This document shows positions 27,128-36,133 of a DNA stretch of 64,000 nucleotides, in pieces. The translations under genes and the position numbers were made by a program. The stretch is from Nitrospirillum amazonense (GTDB lineage: Bacteria > Pseudomonadota > Alphaproteobacteria > Azospirillales > Azospirillaceae). How positions within the stretch are numbered: the stretch's first letter is position 1; each line of letters begins with the position of its first letter. The notes under the pieces were generated by a model, which did not search any database, had not been told where the DNA came from, and worked only from the letters and a program-made list of their open reading frames with translations. The stretch spans positions 124,001-188,000 of the forward strand of contig NZ_VITV01000002.1 of the NCBI RefSeq assembly GCF_007828035.1, given 5' to 3'.

Positions 27128-28554
27128 CCAACAAGAACGCCGTCACCGGCCTGCCCTCCACCGAGGCCTTCGCCCGTGCCCCCGCCGCCCGGTCGCCGTC
27201 CGCCCGCCCCATGCGGGTCCGCCGCGCCGTCGGCCTCAGCACCGCGCTGGTTGCCTGCATGCTGCTGACCGGCTGCGGCATGTTCGATTGGCTGGGTTTC
27301 GGCGATGACAACAAGCCGAAGGAAAAGCTGGCGGGCAATCGCATCTCGGTCTTGCAGTTGGACCAGCAGATCGAGCCGGACAGCCAGGCCCAGGCCAAGC
27401 AGGTGACCCTGCCGGACGCGGTGACCAACACCGACTGGGCCCAGCCTGGCGGCAACGCGGCCCATAATCCGGGTCACGTCACGCTGCCCAAGACCCTGAA
27501 AGAGGCCTGGAAGGTCAGCATCGAGGGCTCCTCCAGCGACAACCGGCTGCTGGACGGTCCGGTCGTTTCCGAGGGCAAGGTCTATCTGTTGGACACCGAC
27601 TTCGTGCTGCATGCCTTCGATGAGGCCACCGGCAAGAAGATCTGGGACAGCGAGATGAAGCGGCCGGAGCAGGAAGGCTCCGCGATGGGCGGCGGCGTCG
27701 CGGTTGGCGACGGCGCGGTGTTCGTCACCACCGGCTACGGCGAGGCCATCAAGGTCGATCCCAAGGACGGCAAGGTCACGTGGCGGCAGCGCATCGCCGC
27801 CCCCATCCGCTCTGGCCCCACGGTGGCCGGCGGCCGTGTGTTCGTCGTGACCATCGACAACCAGTGCATCGTCCTGGCCTCCAACAACCGCGTGCTGCAG
27901 TGGACGCACGCCGGTTTCCCGGAGCCGGCGGCCCTGCTGGGCGGTGCCAGCGCCGCGGTCGAGAATGACGTCACCATCATCCCCTATTCCTCGGGTGAGC
28001 TGTACGCCCTGCGTGTCGACAACGGCCATCCGGCATGGAGCGACAACCTGGCGTCCTCGCGCCGGGGCGCCAACCTGGCCAACCTGGCGGACATCAAGGG
28101 CCTGCCCGTGGTGGATCGCGGGCTTGTCTATGCCATCAGCTATTCCGGCCGCATGGTGGCCATCGACCAGCGCACCGGCCAGCACGTCTGGGAACAGGAC
28201 GTGGGCGGCCAGAACCAGCCGGCGGTGGTCGGCGACTGGGTGTTCGTCGTGAACAACGAGGCCCAGCTGGTCGCGCTGACGCGCGACACCGGCCGTGTCC
28301 GCTGGATCAAGCAACTGGAACGCTGGGAGAATCCGGAGAAGCGCAAGGATCCGATTAACTGGGTTGGTCCTATTGCAGCCGGTGGACGCTTGATTATGGC
28401 CAACAGCCTGGGGCAGGTTGTGGAAGCGTCGCCCACCAACGGCGACATCCTCAACAAGATGGAGTTCGACGACCCGATCAGCGTTGCCCCCATTGTGGTC
28501 AACAACACCCTGTTTGTGCTGACGGACGACGGCGATCTCTTCGCGTATCGATAA
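27124..28554 (+). CDS. bamB: Outer-membrane assembly lipoprotein BamB (PQQ-like propeller)
   Basis: A 476-residue lipoprotein. A basic N-terminus and a hydrophobic segment end in the lipobox LLTGC (Cys near residue 51). About eight PQQ-type propeller blades follow, with repeats such as GKVYLLDTDFVLHAFDEATGKKIWD and GGRVFVVTIDNQCIVLASNNRVLQW. BamB helps the BAM complex fold outer-membrane beta-barrels. The leader before the hydrophobic segment is about 35 residues, longer than usual, so an internal start at MRVRRAVGL is possible. It sits between yfgM-like and der. Confidence 0.92.
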   Translation: MTNKNAVTGLPSTEAFARAPAARSPSARPMRVRRAVGLSTALVACMLLTGCGMFDWLGFGDDNKPKEKLAGNRISVLQLDQQIEPDSQAQAKQVTLPDAVTNTDWAQPGGNAAHNPGHVTLPKTLKEAWKVSIEGSSSDNRLLDGPVVSEGKVYLLDTDFVLHAFDEATGKKIWDSEMKRPEQEGSAMGGGVAVGDGAVFVTTGYGEAIKVDPKDGKVTWRQRIAAPIRSGPTVAGGRVFVVTIDNQCIVLASNNRVLQWTHAGFPEPAALLGGASAAVENDVTIIPYSSGELYALRVDNGHPAWSDNLASSRRGANLANLADIKGLPVVDRGLVYAISYSGRMVAIDQRTGQHVWEQDVGGQNQPAVVGDWVFVVNNEAQLVALTRDTGRVRWIKQLERWENPEKRKDPINWVGPIAAGGRLIMANSLGQVVEASPTNGDILNKMEFDDPISVAPIVVNNTLFVLTDDGDLFAYR

Positions 28555-28566
28555 GGCGTTTTAGTT

Positions 28567-29955
28567 ATGGCGAGTCCCCGCCGCTTGACGGTCGCTATCA
28601 TCGGCCGGCCCAATGTCGGCAAGTCGACTCTGTTCAATCGACTTGCCGGTAAGAAGCTGGCCATTGTCGACGATACCCCGGGCGTCACCCGGGACTGGCG
28701 ATCCGCCGACGGCTACCTCGCCGGCATCGAGCTGACGGTGGTGGACACCGCCGGCCTGGAAGAGGCGTTCGACGACAGCCTGGAGGCGCGCATGCGCCGC
28801 CAGACGGAACGTGCGATCGAACGGGCCGACGTCGGCCTGTTCATCGTGGACGCCCGGGCCGGCATCACGCCCCTGGACCGCCACTTCGCCGCCTGGCTGC
28901 GCAAGGGCAAAACGCCCATCATCCTGGTGGCCAACAAGTGCGAAGGCAACGCCGGTAAGCCCGGGCTCATGGAGTGCTATGAGCTGGGTCTGGGCGATCC
29001 GGTGCCCCTGTCCGCCGAGCATGGCGAGGGCATGGCCGACCTAGTGGACGCCCTGACCCCCTACCTGCCTCCCGATGAGCCGGAGGAAGAGGAGGAGGAG
29101 GCCGAGGGCCCCCTGGACGACGAGGCGGCCGAGGCCCGGGACAATGCCAAGCCCTTGCAACTGGCCATCGTCGGCCGGCCCAACGTGGGCAAGTCCACCC
29201 TGCTGAACAGCCTGCTGGGCGAGGAGCGCGTGCTGACCGGCCCCGAGGCAGGCATGACCCGCGACGCCATCGCAGCGGAGTGGACCTGGCGTGATCGGCC
29301 GGTGAAGCTGGTCGATACCGCCGGCCTGCGTCGCCGCGCCCGCGTGGAAGACAAGCTGGAAAAGCTGGCGGTGGCCGACACCCTGCGGGTCGTGCGCATG
29401 GCCCATGTGGTGGTGCTGGTGTTGGATGCCGACGCCATTCTGGACAAGCAGGACCTGACCATCGCCCGCCAGGTGATCGAGGAAGGCCGCGGCCTGGTCA
29501 TCGCCGTCAACAAGTGGGACGCCGTGGCCAACCGGGCCGAGGCCCTGCAGCAGCTGAGCGACCGGCTGGAGACGTCGCTGCCGCAGGTGCGGGGCATCCC
29601 CACCATCACCATCTCCGCCCTGAAGCAGCAAAAGCTGGACGTCCTGCTGGACGCGGCGTTCGAGGTCTACCGCCTGTGGAACCGCCGCATCCCGACGGCC
29701 CAGCTGAACCGCTGGCTGCAGGGCATGCTCGAATCGCACCCGCCGCCCCTGGTGGACGGCCGCCGCTTGAAGATCCGCTATATGACCCAGGTGAAGGCCC
29801 GCCCGCCGACCTTCGCCTTGTTCAGCAGCCGCCCGGTGGAAATTCCGGAACATTACACGCGCTATCTGATCAACGGCCTGCGCGAGACGTTCAAGCTGCC
29901 GGCTGTTCCCTTACGCTTCCTGCTGCGCAAGGGCAGCGACAACCCGTTCGACTGA
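28567..29955 (+). CDS. der: Ribosome-assembly GTPase Der
   Basis: A 462-residue tandem GTPase needed for 50S subunit maturation. Two G domains each carry GRPNVGKST (about residues 13 and 204), DTAGL switch II motifs (VVDTAGLEE and [11 protein letters not shown]) and the N-K-x-D-type motifs NKCE and NKWD. An acidic linker ([10 protein letters not shown]) separates the domains, and the C-terminal KH-like domain ends [14 protein letters not shown]. The first G4 motif reads NKCE instead of NKxD, a deviation worth noting. A strong terminator follows. Confidence 0.96.
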   Translation: MASPRRLTVAIIGRPNVGKSTLFNRLAGKKLAIVDDTPGVTRDWRSADGYLAGIELTVVDTAGLEEAFDDSLEARMRRQTERAIERADVGLFIVDARAGITPLDRHFAAWLRKGKTPIILVANKCEGNAGKPGLMECYELGLGDPVPLSAEHGEGMADLVDALTPYLPPDEPEEEEEEAEGPLDDEAAEARDNAKPLQLAIVGRPNVGKSTLLNSLLGEERVLTGPEAGMTRDAIAAEWTWRDRPVKLVDTAGLRRRARVEDKLEKLAVADTLRVVRMAHVVVLVLDADAILDKQDLTIARQVIEEGRGLVIAVNKWDAVANRAEALQQLSDRLETSLPQVRGIPTITISALKQQKLDVLLDAAFEVYRLWNRRIPTAQLNRWLQGMLESHPPPLVDGRRLKIRYMTQVKARPPTFALFSSRPVEIPEHYTRYLINGLRETFKLPAVPLRFLLRKGSDNPFD

Positions 29956-30008
29956 ACGGGCGGGAGCCAGGTCTTATGGCCCGGTTATTGGGATTGATTG
30001 CCTATCGC

Positions 30009-30042
30009 AAAAGGGGAAGCGGTCATTCGCTTCCCCTTTTTT
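30009..30042 (+). terminator. Rho-independent terminator of the yfgM-bamB-der operon
   Basis: AAAAGGGGAAGCG and CGCTTCCCCTTTT form a perfect 13-bp stem with a 6-nt loop, followed by further T residues. It begins 54 bp after the der stop. Confidence 0.92.
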
Positions 30043-30167
30043 GTTCGAATATCCGGAAGGCGGGGGCTTTTCTATTTTCTTCTGGGGATGGGGGCGATCG
30101 CCTATAGTGTTACTGGAAGTCGAATCCGGGCCGCCGGGTCGCGAGGCTGGGGACGCAGGGCTGGGAC

Positions 30168-31376
30168 ATGGGATTGAAATTCCGCAGCTGCAAGTTTGAG
30201 CTGCTGGGCCTGGAAGAGGGCCGCTGGACCATCCTTTTCATTGGCGACACCGAGGAAATGGCGGTGACCGAGGCCAACCGCCGCCTGGCCCAGGGCAAGC
30301 TGAAGGCCGTGCGCGTCATGGCCGTGCGCACGGTCATGAACGCCTTCCCCACCGGCACCCTGGTGTTCGAGAAGACCGCGCCCGAGGTGGTGAAGCCCAC
30401 CGTGCTGCGGGAGGCGCCGGATGGCACACCGCTCTGCTCTTCGCCGGAGGACCTGTACGGACGCCAGTCGCGCCGGGCCATCGCGCTGATCTTGAGGGAT
30501 TACCTGACGCGCCAGCAGATAAGCCCGACAGAGCTGTTGCACGGGGCCACCCACCTCCGCCGGTTGCAGGATACCGGCGCCATGCTGCAGGCGGCCCTGC
30601 ACAAGGCCGCCACGGTGCAGTCCAAGGTGACGGGCCAGAATACCCGCGCCCGTATCGCCGACCTGGACCGGTATGTCGATGTCGTCGCCCAGAAGGCCCG
30701 CGACTTCCAGGCGAACAGCCGCAAATGGTCCGTCCCCCTGAACGGCGATGCGGCGGAGCTCAGCGCCGCGGTGGAACGGCTGGTGGGGCCGGAAGGCCAT
30801 GACCATGCCTTTTACAGCCTGTTGACCGTGCGCCTGGCGGGAATCCGCACCCTGGGTGGCAAGCTGGAGGAGGTGATGCGGCTGGCCACGCCGGAAACGC
30901 CTTGGCGGCTGCAGGAAATGCTGGGCGGCATCGCCGCCGACCTCCTGCGTTTTTCCGACGTCATCCAGGACCTGTTCGGCAACCAGCGCTGCCTGTCCGA
31001 TTTTCTGATCGCGCTGATCGACCTGTTGCGCGACCCGGCGGCCGTGGCGGCCAAGGCCGAGGCTGAAAGCAAGGTGCCCACGGCCATGGGCATGCTGGCC
31101 CTGCTGCTGGCCGGTGACCGACTGCCGGAGGGGCGGGAAGTGTTGCTGGAATGGCTGACCACGGAGCTGGCCAGCGAGCATCCGTTGAACCGTCACGACC
31201 CCAAGAGCGAAGGCAGCGAGCTTACCCGCGTCGCTGTGGCGCTGACGGCCGATGGCGCCATTGTCGGGGGGGAGGTCGTGGAACAAGCGCTGGCGGCGCG
31301 CCGCCTGATCCAGCGCCAGCAGACCCTGCGCGGCGAGGGCCTGCATATGATCGCCGATAGCCTCAAGCCGAACTGA
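30168..31376 (+). CDS. Hypothetical protein, 402 residues
   Basis: A soluble protein without signal peptide or membrane segment. Residues 1-65 have a beta-alpha pattern (FELLGLEEGRWTILFIGDTEEMAVTEANRRL) followed by a helical region to the end. A charged motif, HDPKSEGSELTRVAVALT, is near residue 340. It lies behind the der terminator and is convergent with sciP. I recognise no family. Codon use is ordinary for the window, so it looks native rather than acquired. Confidence 0.75.
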   Translation: MGLKFRSCKFELLGLEEGRWTILFIGDTEEMAVTEANRRLAQGKLKAVRVMAVRTVMNAFPTGTLVFEKTAPEVVKPTVLREAPDGTPLCSSPEDLYGRQSRRAIALILRDYLTRQQISPTELLHGATHLRRLQDTGAMLQAALHKAATVQSKVTGQNTRARIADLDRYVDVVAQKARDFQANSRKWSVPLNGDAAELSAAVERLVGPEGHDHAFYSLLTVRLAGIRTLGGKLEEVMRLATPETPWRLQEMLGGIAADLLRFSDVIQDLFGNQRCLSDFLIALIDLLRDPAAVAAKAEAESKVPTAMGMLALLLAGDRLPEGREVLLEWLTTELASEHPLNRHDPKSEGSELTRVAVALTADGAIVGGEVVEQALAARRLIQRQQTLRGEGLHMIADSLKPN

Positions 31377-31389
31377 CGCAGGCAGCCGA

Positions 31390-31412
31390 AAGGCGCCCAG
31401 GAGAGGCGCCTT
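31390..31412. terminator. Hairpin between convergent genes
   Basis: AAGGCGCC (31390-31397) pairs with GGCGCCTT (31405-31412) across a 7-nt loop. It lies between the 402-residue gene and sciP and could act on both strands. Confidence 0.5.
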
Positions 31413-31424
31413 CGGGAAGGGCGC

Positions 31425-31781
31425 TCAGCCCACGGCCGCCAGGGGATCCTGGTCGTCGGCGCCGCCCATGCTGCGGCGGTAATCCTGCAGGCGGGTGGTG
31501 CGCAGGGCCCTGGGGCCGTGGGCGTCGATCAGCCGCTGCCACGACAGGAACTCTTCCTCCGACAAGGTATAACGCGCGCAGGCCTCCTGCATGGTCAGCA
31601 GGCCGCTGCGCACCCCGTCCACCACCTGCGCCTTGCGCCGCATCACCCATCGCTTGGTGTCGGGCGGCGGAAGGTCGTCCAGGGTCAAGCCGGCGCCTTG
31701 CGCGGCGGCTTTGGCCGCATTACGACCCATCCCCCCGTTCAACAGCGCGCGGGGGCCGCGTCCGGCGTCCTGTGCCGACAT
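31425..31781 (-). CDS. sciP: SciP-like DUF1153 transcriptional regulator
   Basis: A 118-residue protein. The core LPPPDTKRWVMRRKAQVVDGVRSGLL...EACARYTLSEEEFLSWQRLIDAHG...LRTTRLQDYR matches DUF1153, a trp-repressor-like helix-turn-helix. In Caulobacter SciP binds CtrA-dependent promoters and holds CtrA-activated genes off, with flagellar genes among its targets. An extra N-terminal 35 residues (Gly/Ala-rich) precede the domain. GAGG lies 6 nt ahead of the ATG. Its place beside flgD and fliK fits a flagellar or cell-cycle role. Confidence 0.88.
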   Translation of the reverse strand: MSAQDAGRGPRALLNGGMGRNAAKAAAQGAGLTLDDLPPPDTKRWVMRRKAQVVDGVRSGLLTMQEACARYTLSEEEFLSWQRLIDAHGPRALRTTRLQDYRRSMGGADDQDPLAAVG

Positions 31782-31901
31782 GCCTTACCTCATACAGTGC
31801 CTATGCGCCCTGGACTCCACCAGGGCCTGCAGCACCATAAGGGCGGGGACGTTAAGAAGAACTGAACGTCCTATTACTTTCAGGCAGGTGCCCCTTCGCG
31901 C

Positions 31902-32594
31902 TTACGCGCCGGCGAGCACGCTGGTGACGTCGCTCATGTTCACGGTCATGTCGCCCATCTGCAGCGTCGGGGTGGCGCCGGACATGTCGACGCCGGTCAC
32001 CTTGCCCGCCACCTTCACGGTGGTGTTCACCGGCTTGCCGCTGCTGTCGGTGGCGGTGACCTTCACGCTGTAGGTGCCGTCGGGCAGCACCTTGCCGGAG
32101 CTGTCCTTGCCGTCCCAGGAATAGTTGTGGGTGCCGGCGGCGCCGGAAACGTCGGTGGTGCTGACCAGGGCGCCGGTGCTGTCATAGACCGACATGGTGG
32201 CGGAGGCGGCGGTGCCGCCATAGGTTACGGAGACGTTCGCCGTGCTGTTCTGCAGCGGGAACTGGTCACCCTGCATCTCCACATATTTGCCCAGGTAGTT
32301 CAGTGCCTGGCTGGACTGACCCCCGGCCAGCGTCGACTGGATGGACTTCAGCTGGTTGTTGGCTTCGATCTGCTGTTCGACCGAGCTCATCTGCACCAGC
32401 TGCTGGGTCATCTGGTTGGTATCCATGGGCGACGTCGGATCCTGGTTCTTCAGCTGCGTGGTCAGCAGCGTCAGGAACGTCGTGTAGTTGTTCGTCAGGT
32501 CGCTCAGCGGGTTGCTGGCCGGCGTGTTGCTGCCCGACGAACCGCTGGGGTTGACGTTGTTGGTGTTGCTGGAACCGCTGACGGCATCGGTCAT
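31902..32594 (-). CDS. flgD: Flagellar hook assembly scaffold FlgD
   Basis: A 230-residue hook-capping protein. The conserved N-terminal FlgD motif is FLTLLTTQLKNQDPTSPMDTNQMTQQLVQMSSVEQQ (about residues 38-75). The C-terminal half has the FLIN/tudor-like and Fn3-like strands (SVYDSTGALVSTTDVSG, YSWDGKDSSGKVLPDGTYSVKV). It is exported through the hollow rod to cap the growing hook. It lies 25 bp after fliK and shares its promoter. Confidence 0.95.
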   Translation of the reverse strand: MTDAVSGSSNTNNVNPSGSSGSNTPASNPLSDLTNNYTTFLTLLTTQLKNQDPTSPMDTNQMTQQLVQMSSVEQQIEANNQLKSIQSTLAGGQSSQALNYLGKYVEMQGDQFPLQNSTANVSVTYGGTAASATMSVYDSTGALVSTTDVSGAAGTHNYSWDGKDSSGKVLPDGTYSVKVTATDSSGKPVNTTVKVAGKVTGVDMSGATPTLQMGDMTVNMSDVTSVLAGA

Positions 32595-32619
32595 GATCGC
32601 TACTCCCTCAAATCTATCG

Positions 32620-34824
32620 TCAGATCCGCACGTCGACGCGGCCGAGCGATGGGATGATGGTGTCTTCTGACGCGGCCTCCTCGGGGGCGGCCGTGTCGTC
32701 CATGGAGAATTGGGCGCCGTTCTGCCCGCCGCGGCGTTCCTGCTGCTGCTGGGCCTGGCTGTCGTCCTTCAGGTTGAAGGACAGGCTGTCGTTGTCCGTC
32801 TGCAAGCCGGCATCCTGAAGGGCGGTCTTCAGGTCGTCGGAGTTGCGCTGCAGCAGGTCCAGCGTCTTGGCGTTGTCCGCCGTCACGCTGGCCCGCACCT
32901 TGCCGTCCTTGTGGAAGTCCAGCTTCACGTCGATGCTGCCCATGTCGTCCGGGGTCAGCTGGATGGTGACGCTGTCCATGCCGTTGCTGGCGGCTTTCTG
33001 AAAGCCCATCGTGACCTGCTGCAGCACCGGCGGGTACTGCGCCGGGCGGGCCGCCTGGGCCGTGCCGGCCATCTGGGCGGCGAAGCCCGTGGGGAAGGTG
33101 TGCTGGCCATCGACCAGGCCCATGAACCCGCTGGCGTTCAGTGCCGCGTCGCTGGCCGAGGCCGAGCCGCTGGTGCCGTCCGTGGCGGCGGGCAGCAGGC
33201 CGTTCTCCGTCGTGGCCAGCAGGCCGTTGCTGGCGGTGTTGGTCCGCCCGGCCTGCTGCTGTTGCAGCAGCGCCTGCAAGGTGGCCTGGGCCGAGGTCGC
33301 GGTGTTGGCGGCCGCGTTGCCGTTGCCGGCCGCGTTGGCCAATGCCGCCATGGGCGCAGTCGCCGCCGGCGTGGCCGCGTCGCCCACCTTGGCCAGGGGG
33401 GCCGCGGCGGCATGGGCGTCGGCGTAGATCATGCCGTTGTCGGCAGGTGCCGCCAGAACGCCGTTGCTGCTGCTGTCGTCGGTGGCGCTGTCGGCCGTCT
33501 GTTGCCGGGCCTGGTCCGCGGTGGTGGCCCCGGACTTCTGGTCGGGCAGGGTCGTGGCGGTCACGGTGGCACCCTGCGGCTTCCCCATGTCGCCCTTGGC
33601 ACCCTTGGGCGCGCCGGTCTTGAGGCCGGAGCCCGAGGCGGCGACGCCGTCGGCCTTGCCCGTCTTGGTGGCGCCGTCAGTCGCCGTAGCGGCGGCCGTG
33701 GCGGCCAGCGCGGTGGCATCGGCCACGGTGCCGGTCTGGGCCTTGGCCGCCTGGGTCTGGGCCGCCTGGGTTTGGACGGCCTGTACCTGGGCTGATTGGA
33801 CTTGGGTGGGGGCGCCGTTGGCGGGCGGAGCGGCGGTGGATGCGCGGCTGGTGACCGGCGGGGTGCCGGCGGCCAGCGCCGCAGCCTTCTGGTCGGCCAC
33901 GGCCAGGCTGGAGGCAGCCGCGGAGGCGGCGCTGCCTTTGGCGGTCTGGGCTGGGCTGGGCTGTATGGCCTGGGCCGCCAGCGCCGCGTCGGCGGCGGTG
34001 GGCTCGGCCACCGGCGTCATGCCCGGGAGTGCCATGCCGGCCTGGGACGCGCCCATCTGCATCGCACCCGTCTGAGACGCACCCGCCTGGGGTGCGCCGA
34101 TCTGGACCGCATCGGTTTTGGCGGTGTTGGCCTGGATCGCGTCCGCCTGGGCGGTACCGGCCTGGGCGACCGTTTGACCGGCAACGGCCTGGCTCGCGGC
34201 CGTCGCGTCCGTGGCGGCATCTGCCTTGATGGCGTCCGACGGCATCTGGCCGGCCGCGGTCTGCGCGGCCGGAACGGGAGGGGTGGGCTGCTGCTGTCCG
34301 CCCATGGCGGTGGCCAGTGCCGCCAGCGTGGTGTCGGTGGCGGTGCTGTCCTGCGTATCGGTGGCGGTCTGCCCGTCGGTGGCGCCGTCGGCCACATCGG
34401 CCATGACGGTCTTGGCCGACCAGTGGGTTTGCGTCCAGCCAGTGGCCGGCTGCAGGGCGGACGGTGTGTTGGCGGTGATGCCGGTCATCAGGGCGGTCAC
34501 GGCCGTGCCCGTGGTGGTGCTCGCCGGAACCGGGCCGCCCTTGGCCTGCACGCCGCCCTTGCCTAGGGCGAAGGGAATGGTGGACGGCGTGAAGGGCGAG
34601 GTGGTCGCCGCGCCGTTGGCGCCGCCCGTGCCCTGACCGGCAGTGAGAAAGGCGCCGCTCTGGCCCGCTGACTGGCTGTTGACGGTGCTGGCGTCGACCA
34701 TGCCGCTCAGCAACTGGGTGAACAGGTCCGCCGCCTCGCCGCCCGCCGCCGTGCCGCCCAGCAGACCGGACGCGGTGGTCCCCTGGGTGGGGAACAGGCT
34801 TTGAACGGACTGGAAACCGGTCAT
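32620..34824 (-). CDS. fliK: Flagellar hook-length control protein FliK
   Basis: A protein of about 734 residues. A long Ala/Thr/Gln-rich, low-complexity N-terminal ruler region (with runs such as AQTQAAQTQAAKAQTG) is followed by the conserved FliK C-terminal domain (SVTIQLTPDDMGSIDVKLDFHKDGKVRASVTADNAKTLDLLQRN), then a Gln/Arg-rich end. FliK measures the hook and switches the export gate. The ATG at 34824 has GAGGAAG upstream; the open frame to 35055 crosses the promoter. Its composition produces long false open frames on the other strand. Confidence 0.9.
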   Translation of the reverse strand: MTGFQSVQSLFPTQGTTASGLLGGTAAGGEAADLFTQLLSGMVDASTVNSQSAGQSGAFLTAGQGTGGANGAATTSPFTPSTIPFALGKGGVQAKGGPVPASTTTGTAVTALMTGITANTPSALQPATGWTQTHWSAKTVMADVADGATDGQTATDTQDSTATDTTLAALATAMGGQQQPTPPVPAAQTAAGQMPSDAIKADAATDATAASQAVAGQTVAQAGTAQADAIQANTAKTDAVQIGAPQAGASQTGAMQMGASQAGMALPGMTPVAEPTAADAALAAQAIQPSPAQTAKGSAASAAASSLAVADQKAAALAAGTPPVTSRASTAAPPANGAPTQVQSAQVQAVQTQAAQTQAAKAQTGTVADATALAATAAATATDGATKTGKADGVAASGSGLKTGAPKGAKGDMGKPQGATVTATTLPDQKSGATTADQARQQTADSATDDSSSNGVLAAPADNGMIYADAHAAAAPLAKVGDAATPAATAPMAALANAAGNGNAAANTATSAQATLQALLQQQQAGRTNTASNGLLATTENGLLPAATDGTSGSASASDAALNASGFMGLVDGQHTFPTGFAAQMAGTAQAARPAQYPPVLQQVTMGFQKAASNGMDSVTIQLTPDDMGSIDVKLDFHKDGKVRASVTADNAKTLDLLQRNSDDLKTALQDAGLQTDNDSLSFNLKDDSQAQQQQERRGGQNGAQFSMDDTAAPEEAASEDTIIPSLGRVDVRI

Positions 34825-34902
34825 GTGTCGCTTCCTCGGGCCTGGGCGTGTCCATCGCCGGATGGCGGGGACGGTGGCGGGCAAAACGCCCACCGCCTGG
34901 GA

Positions 34903-34920
34903 AAGCAATCGACGTGCCAG
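34903..34920 (-). promoter_or_regulatory. Sigma-54 promoter of fliK-flgD
   Basis: On the minus strand CTGGCACGTCGATTGCTT matches the sigma-54 consensus TGGCACG-N4-TTGCW without mismatch, with GG and GC 10 bp apart. It is about 79 bp upstream of the fliK ATG. Confidence 0.85.
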
Positions 34921-35023
34921 GCGTCGGAAAGGTCCCAGCCAAGGTTTTCCAAGGGTTTCAGGGGTGGAACAGCCGGGCGGCTGGGAAAAGGTCTGCCGGG
35001 GATGGGAGCTTCTTGCCGCATGG

Positions 35024-35036
35024 GGCAGAATCTGCC
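35024..35036. promoter_or_regulatory. Enhancer-like palindrome upstream of fliK
   Basis: GGCAGAATCTGCC, a 5-3-5 palindrome, lies 104 bp upstream of the -24 element. The same motif type occurs upstream of the flgI and flgF promoters. Confidence 0.6.
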
Positions 35037-35126
35037 GCCCCGTGGGCGCCCCCATGCGCCAGCGCCCGCCGCCGGCGCAGCGGCCGGGGCGGGTGGGAGC
35101 GCACGCCGGGGATGTGGCGGATCAGG

Positions 35127-35621
35127 TCAGAGGCACTGGTTCACGGCCAGGGGCGGGATGCCGGCCCGGCGATAGCCCGCCGGACGGGCGGCGCCGTGCT
35201 TGGCGACGTAGCCTTGTTCCTGGTTGCGCTGCTTGTTGATGGTGTTGACCATGATGTTGACCACCGACTGCGCCACGGCCGCCGCGGCGCGCAGCGTGGT
35301 CGCGTTCTCCATGGATTCCTTGTGGAACAGCTCGGCCAGGCTTTTCATGCGCGCCTTCAGTTCCGGATTGAGGGCGCGCAAGCCCACCATGTCCAGGCTG
35401 ATGATGCGCACCGCATCCTCATAGCTTTTGGTCAGCAGGTGCTTGCGTTCCACCAGGGCCAGCATGGCCTTGATGTCGCGCTTTTTCAGCAGCGCCGTCT
35501 CTTCCTGGTACAGCGCCATCAGCCGCTCCATGGCGGCGATCAGCGACAGGGCGCGGGCTTCGGCCGGGCTGGCCATGGCCGGGGCGGGCGGGGGCAGGGT
35601 GGGGGCGTCGCTGGGGGTCAT
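35127..35621 (-). CDS. FlgN-like flagellar chaperone candidate
   Basis: A 164-residue, mostly helical protein. A Pro-rich start is followed by helices LSLIAAMERLMALYQEETALLKKRDIKAMLALVERKHLLTKSYEDAV, the pattern of FlgN (E-x2-LL near a central helix). FlgN carries the hook-filament junction proteins FlgK and FlgL. Its start overlaps the flgJ stop (ATGA), so it is the third gene of the flgI operon. The identification rests on pattern and context rather than strong sequence identity. Confidence 0.65.
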   Translation of the reverse strand: MTPSDAPTLPPPAPAMASPAEARALSLIAAMERLMALYQEETALLKKRDIKAMLALVERKHLLTKSYEDAVRIISLDMVGLRALNPELKARMKSLAELFHKESMENATTLRAAAAVAQSVVNIMVNTINKQRNQEQGYVAKHGAARPAGYRRAGIPPLAVNQCL

Positions 35622-36133
35622 GGCGTGTCATCCGATGCGGCGTCGGAACTGATGGGGGGGCTGGCGGCGGCGTCCAGCGGCAGGTGCTGGGCCAGCGTGG
35701 CCTGCGCCTGGGCATAGGCGTTCTTGGGGGCGTTCTTGGGCGCCGCGGCCCCTGAGGCGGCGTTCTGGGGGCGGTGCAGCGGGTCGGCGCCGGCCGCCTT
35801 CTCCTGCATGCGCATCATTTCCTTCTTGATCTCGTCGGCGATGCCCAGGCCGCCACCTTTGGTGATGGCTTTGGCCTGCTCCTCGATCATCATGCCGCGG
35901 AACATCTCTTCCGCATGGCCGCCGCCGAAGTTCTCGTCGACCTTCACGCCTTCCCACATGTGCTGCAGCATCTGGCTGATGAAGACGGACTCGAACTCCT
36001 TGGCCGCCTTCTCGATGGCCGCGTCGTCCTTCATGCCGTTTCCGGAGCCGGCCTGCGGCTTGGGCGTTCCCTTTGCGTCCATCAGCGCCTTGGCGTCGTA
36101 GCCGGGGGGCGACAGCTTCATGTCGTCGCTCAT
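35618..36133 (-). CDS. flgJ: Rod-binding FlgJ N-terminal-type protein
   Basis: A 171-residue protein. The rod-binding domain is visible as IEKAAKEFESVFISQMLQHMWEGVKVDENFGGGHAEEMFRGMMIEEQAKAITKGGGLGIADEIKKEMMRMQ (about residues 40-110). The C-terminal muramidase domain of enterobacterial FlgJ is absent, as usual in Alphaproteobacteria, so a separate lytic enzyme must open the wall. The ATG at 36133 overlaps the flgI stop (TGATG); a GTG one codon upstream is possible. Confidence 0.87.
   Translation of the reverse strand: MSDDMKLSPPGYDAKALMDAKGTPKPQAGSGNGMKDDAAIEKAAKEFESVFISQMLQHMWEGVKVDENFGGGHAEEMFRGMMIEEQAKAITKGGGLGIADEIKKEMMRMQEKAAGADPLHRPQNAASGAAAPKNAPKNAYAQAQATLAQHLPLDAAASPPISSDAASDDTP

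Larger units (their letters stand above)
34825..35126. other. 302-bp region upstream of fliK
   Basis: No gene is present. It holds the sigma-54 promoter at 34903-34920 and the 13-bp palindrome at 35024-35036 described separately. The stretch 34940-35010 also has scattered half-sites of the palindrome (TCTGCCGG, TTGCCGC). Confidence 0.6.

Noticed and set aside
32710-33795. A 361-codon plus-strand frame inside fliK
   Set aside because: It comes from the Ala/Gln/Thr-rich low-complexity coding of FliK read in the other direction.
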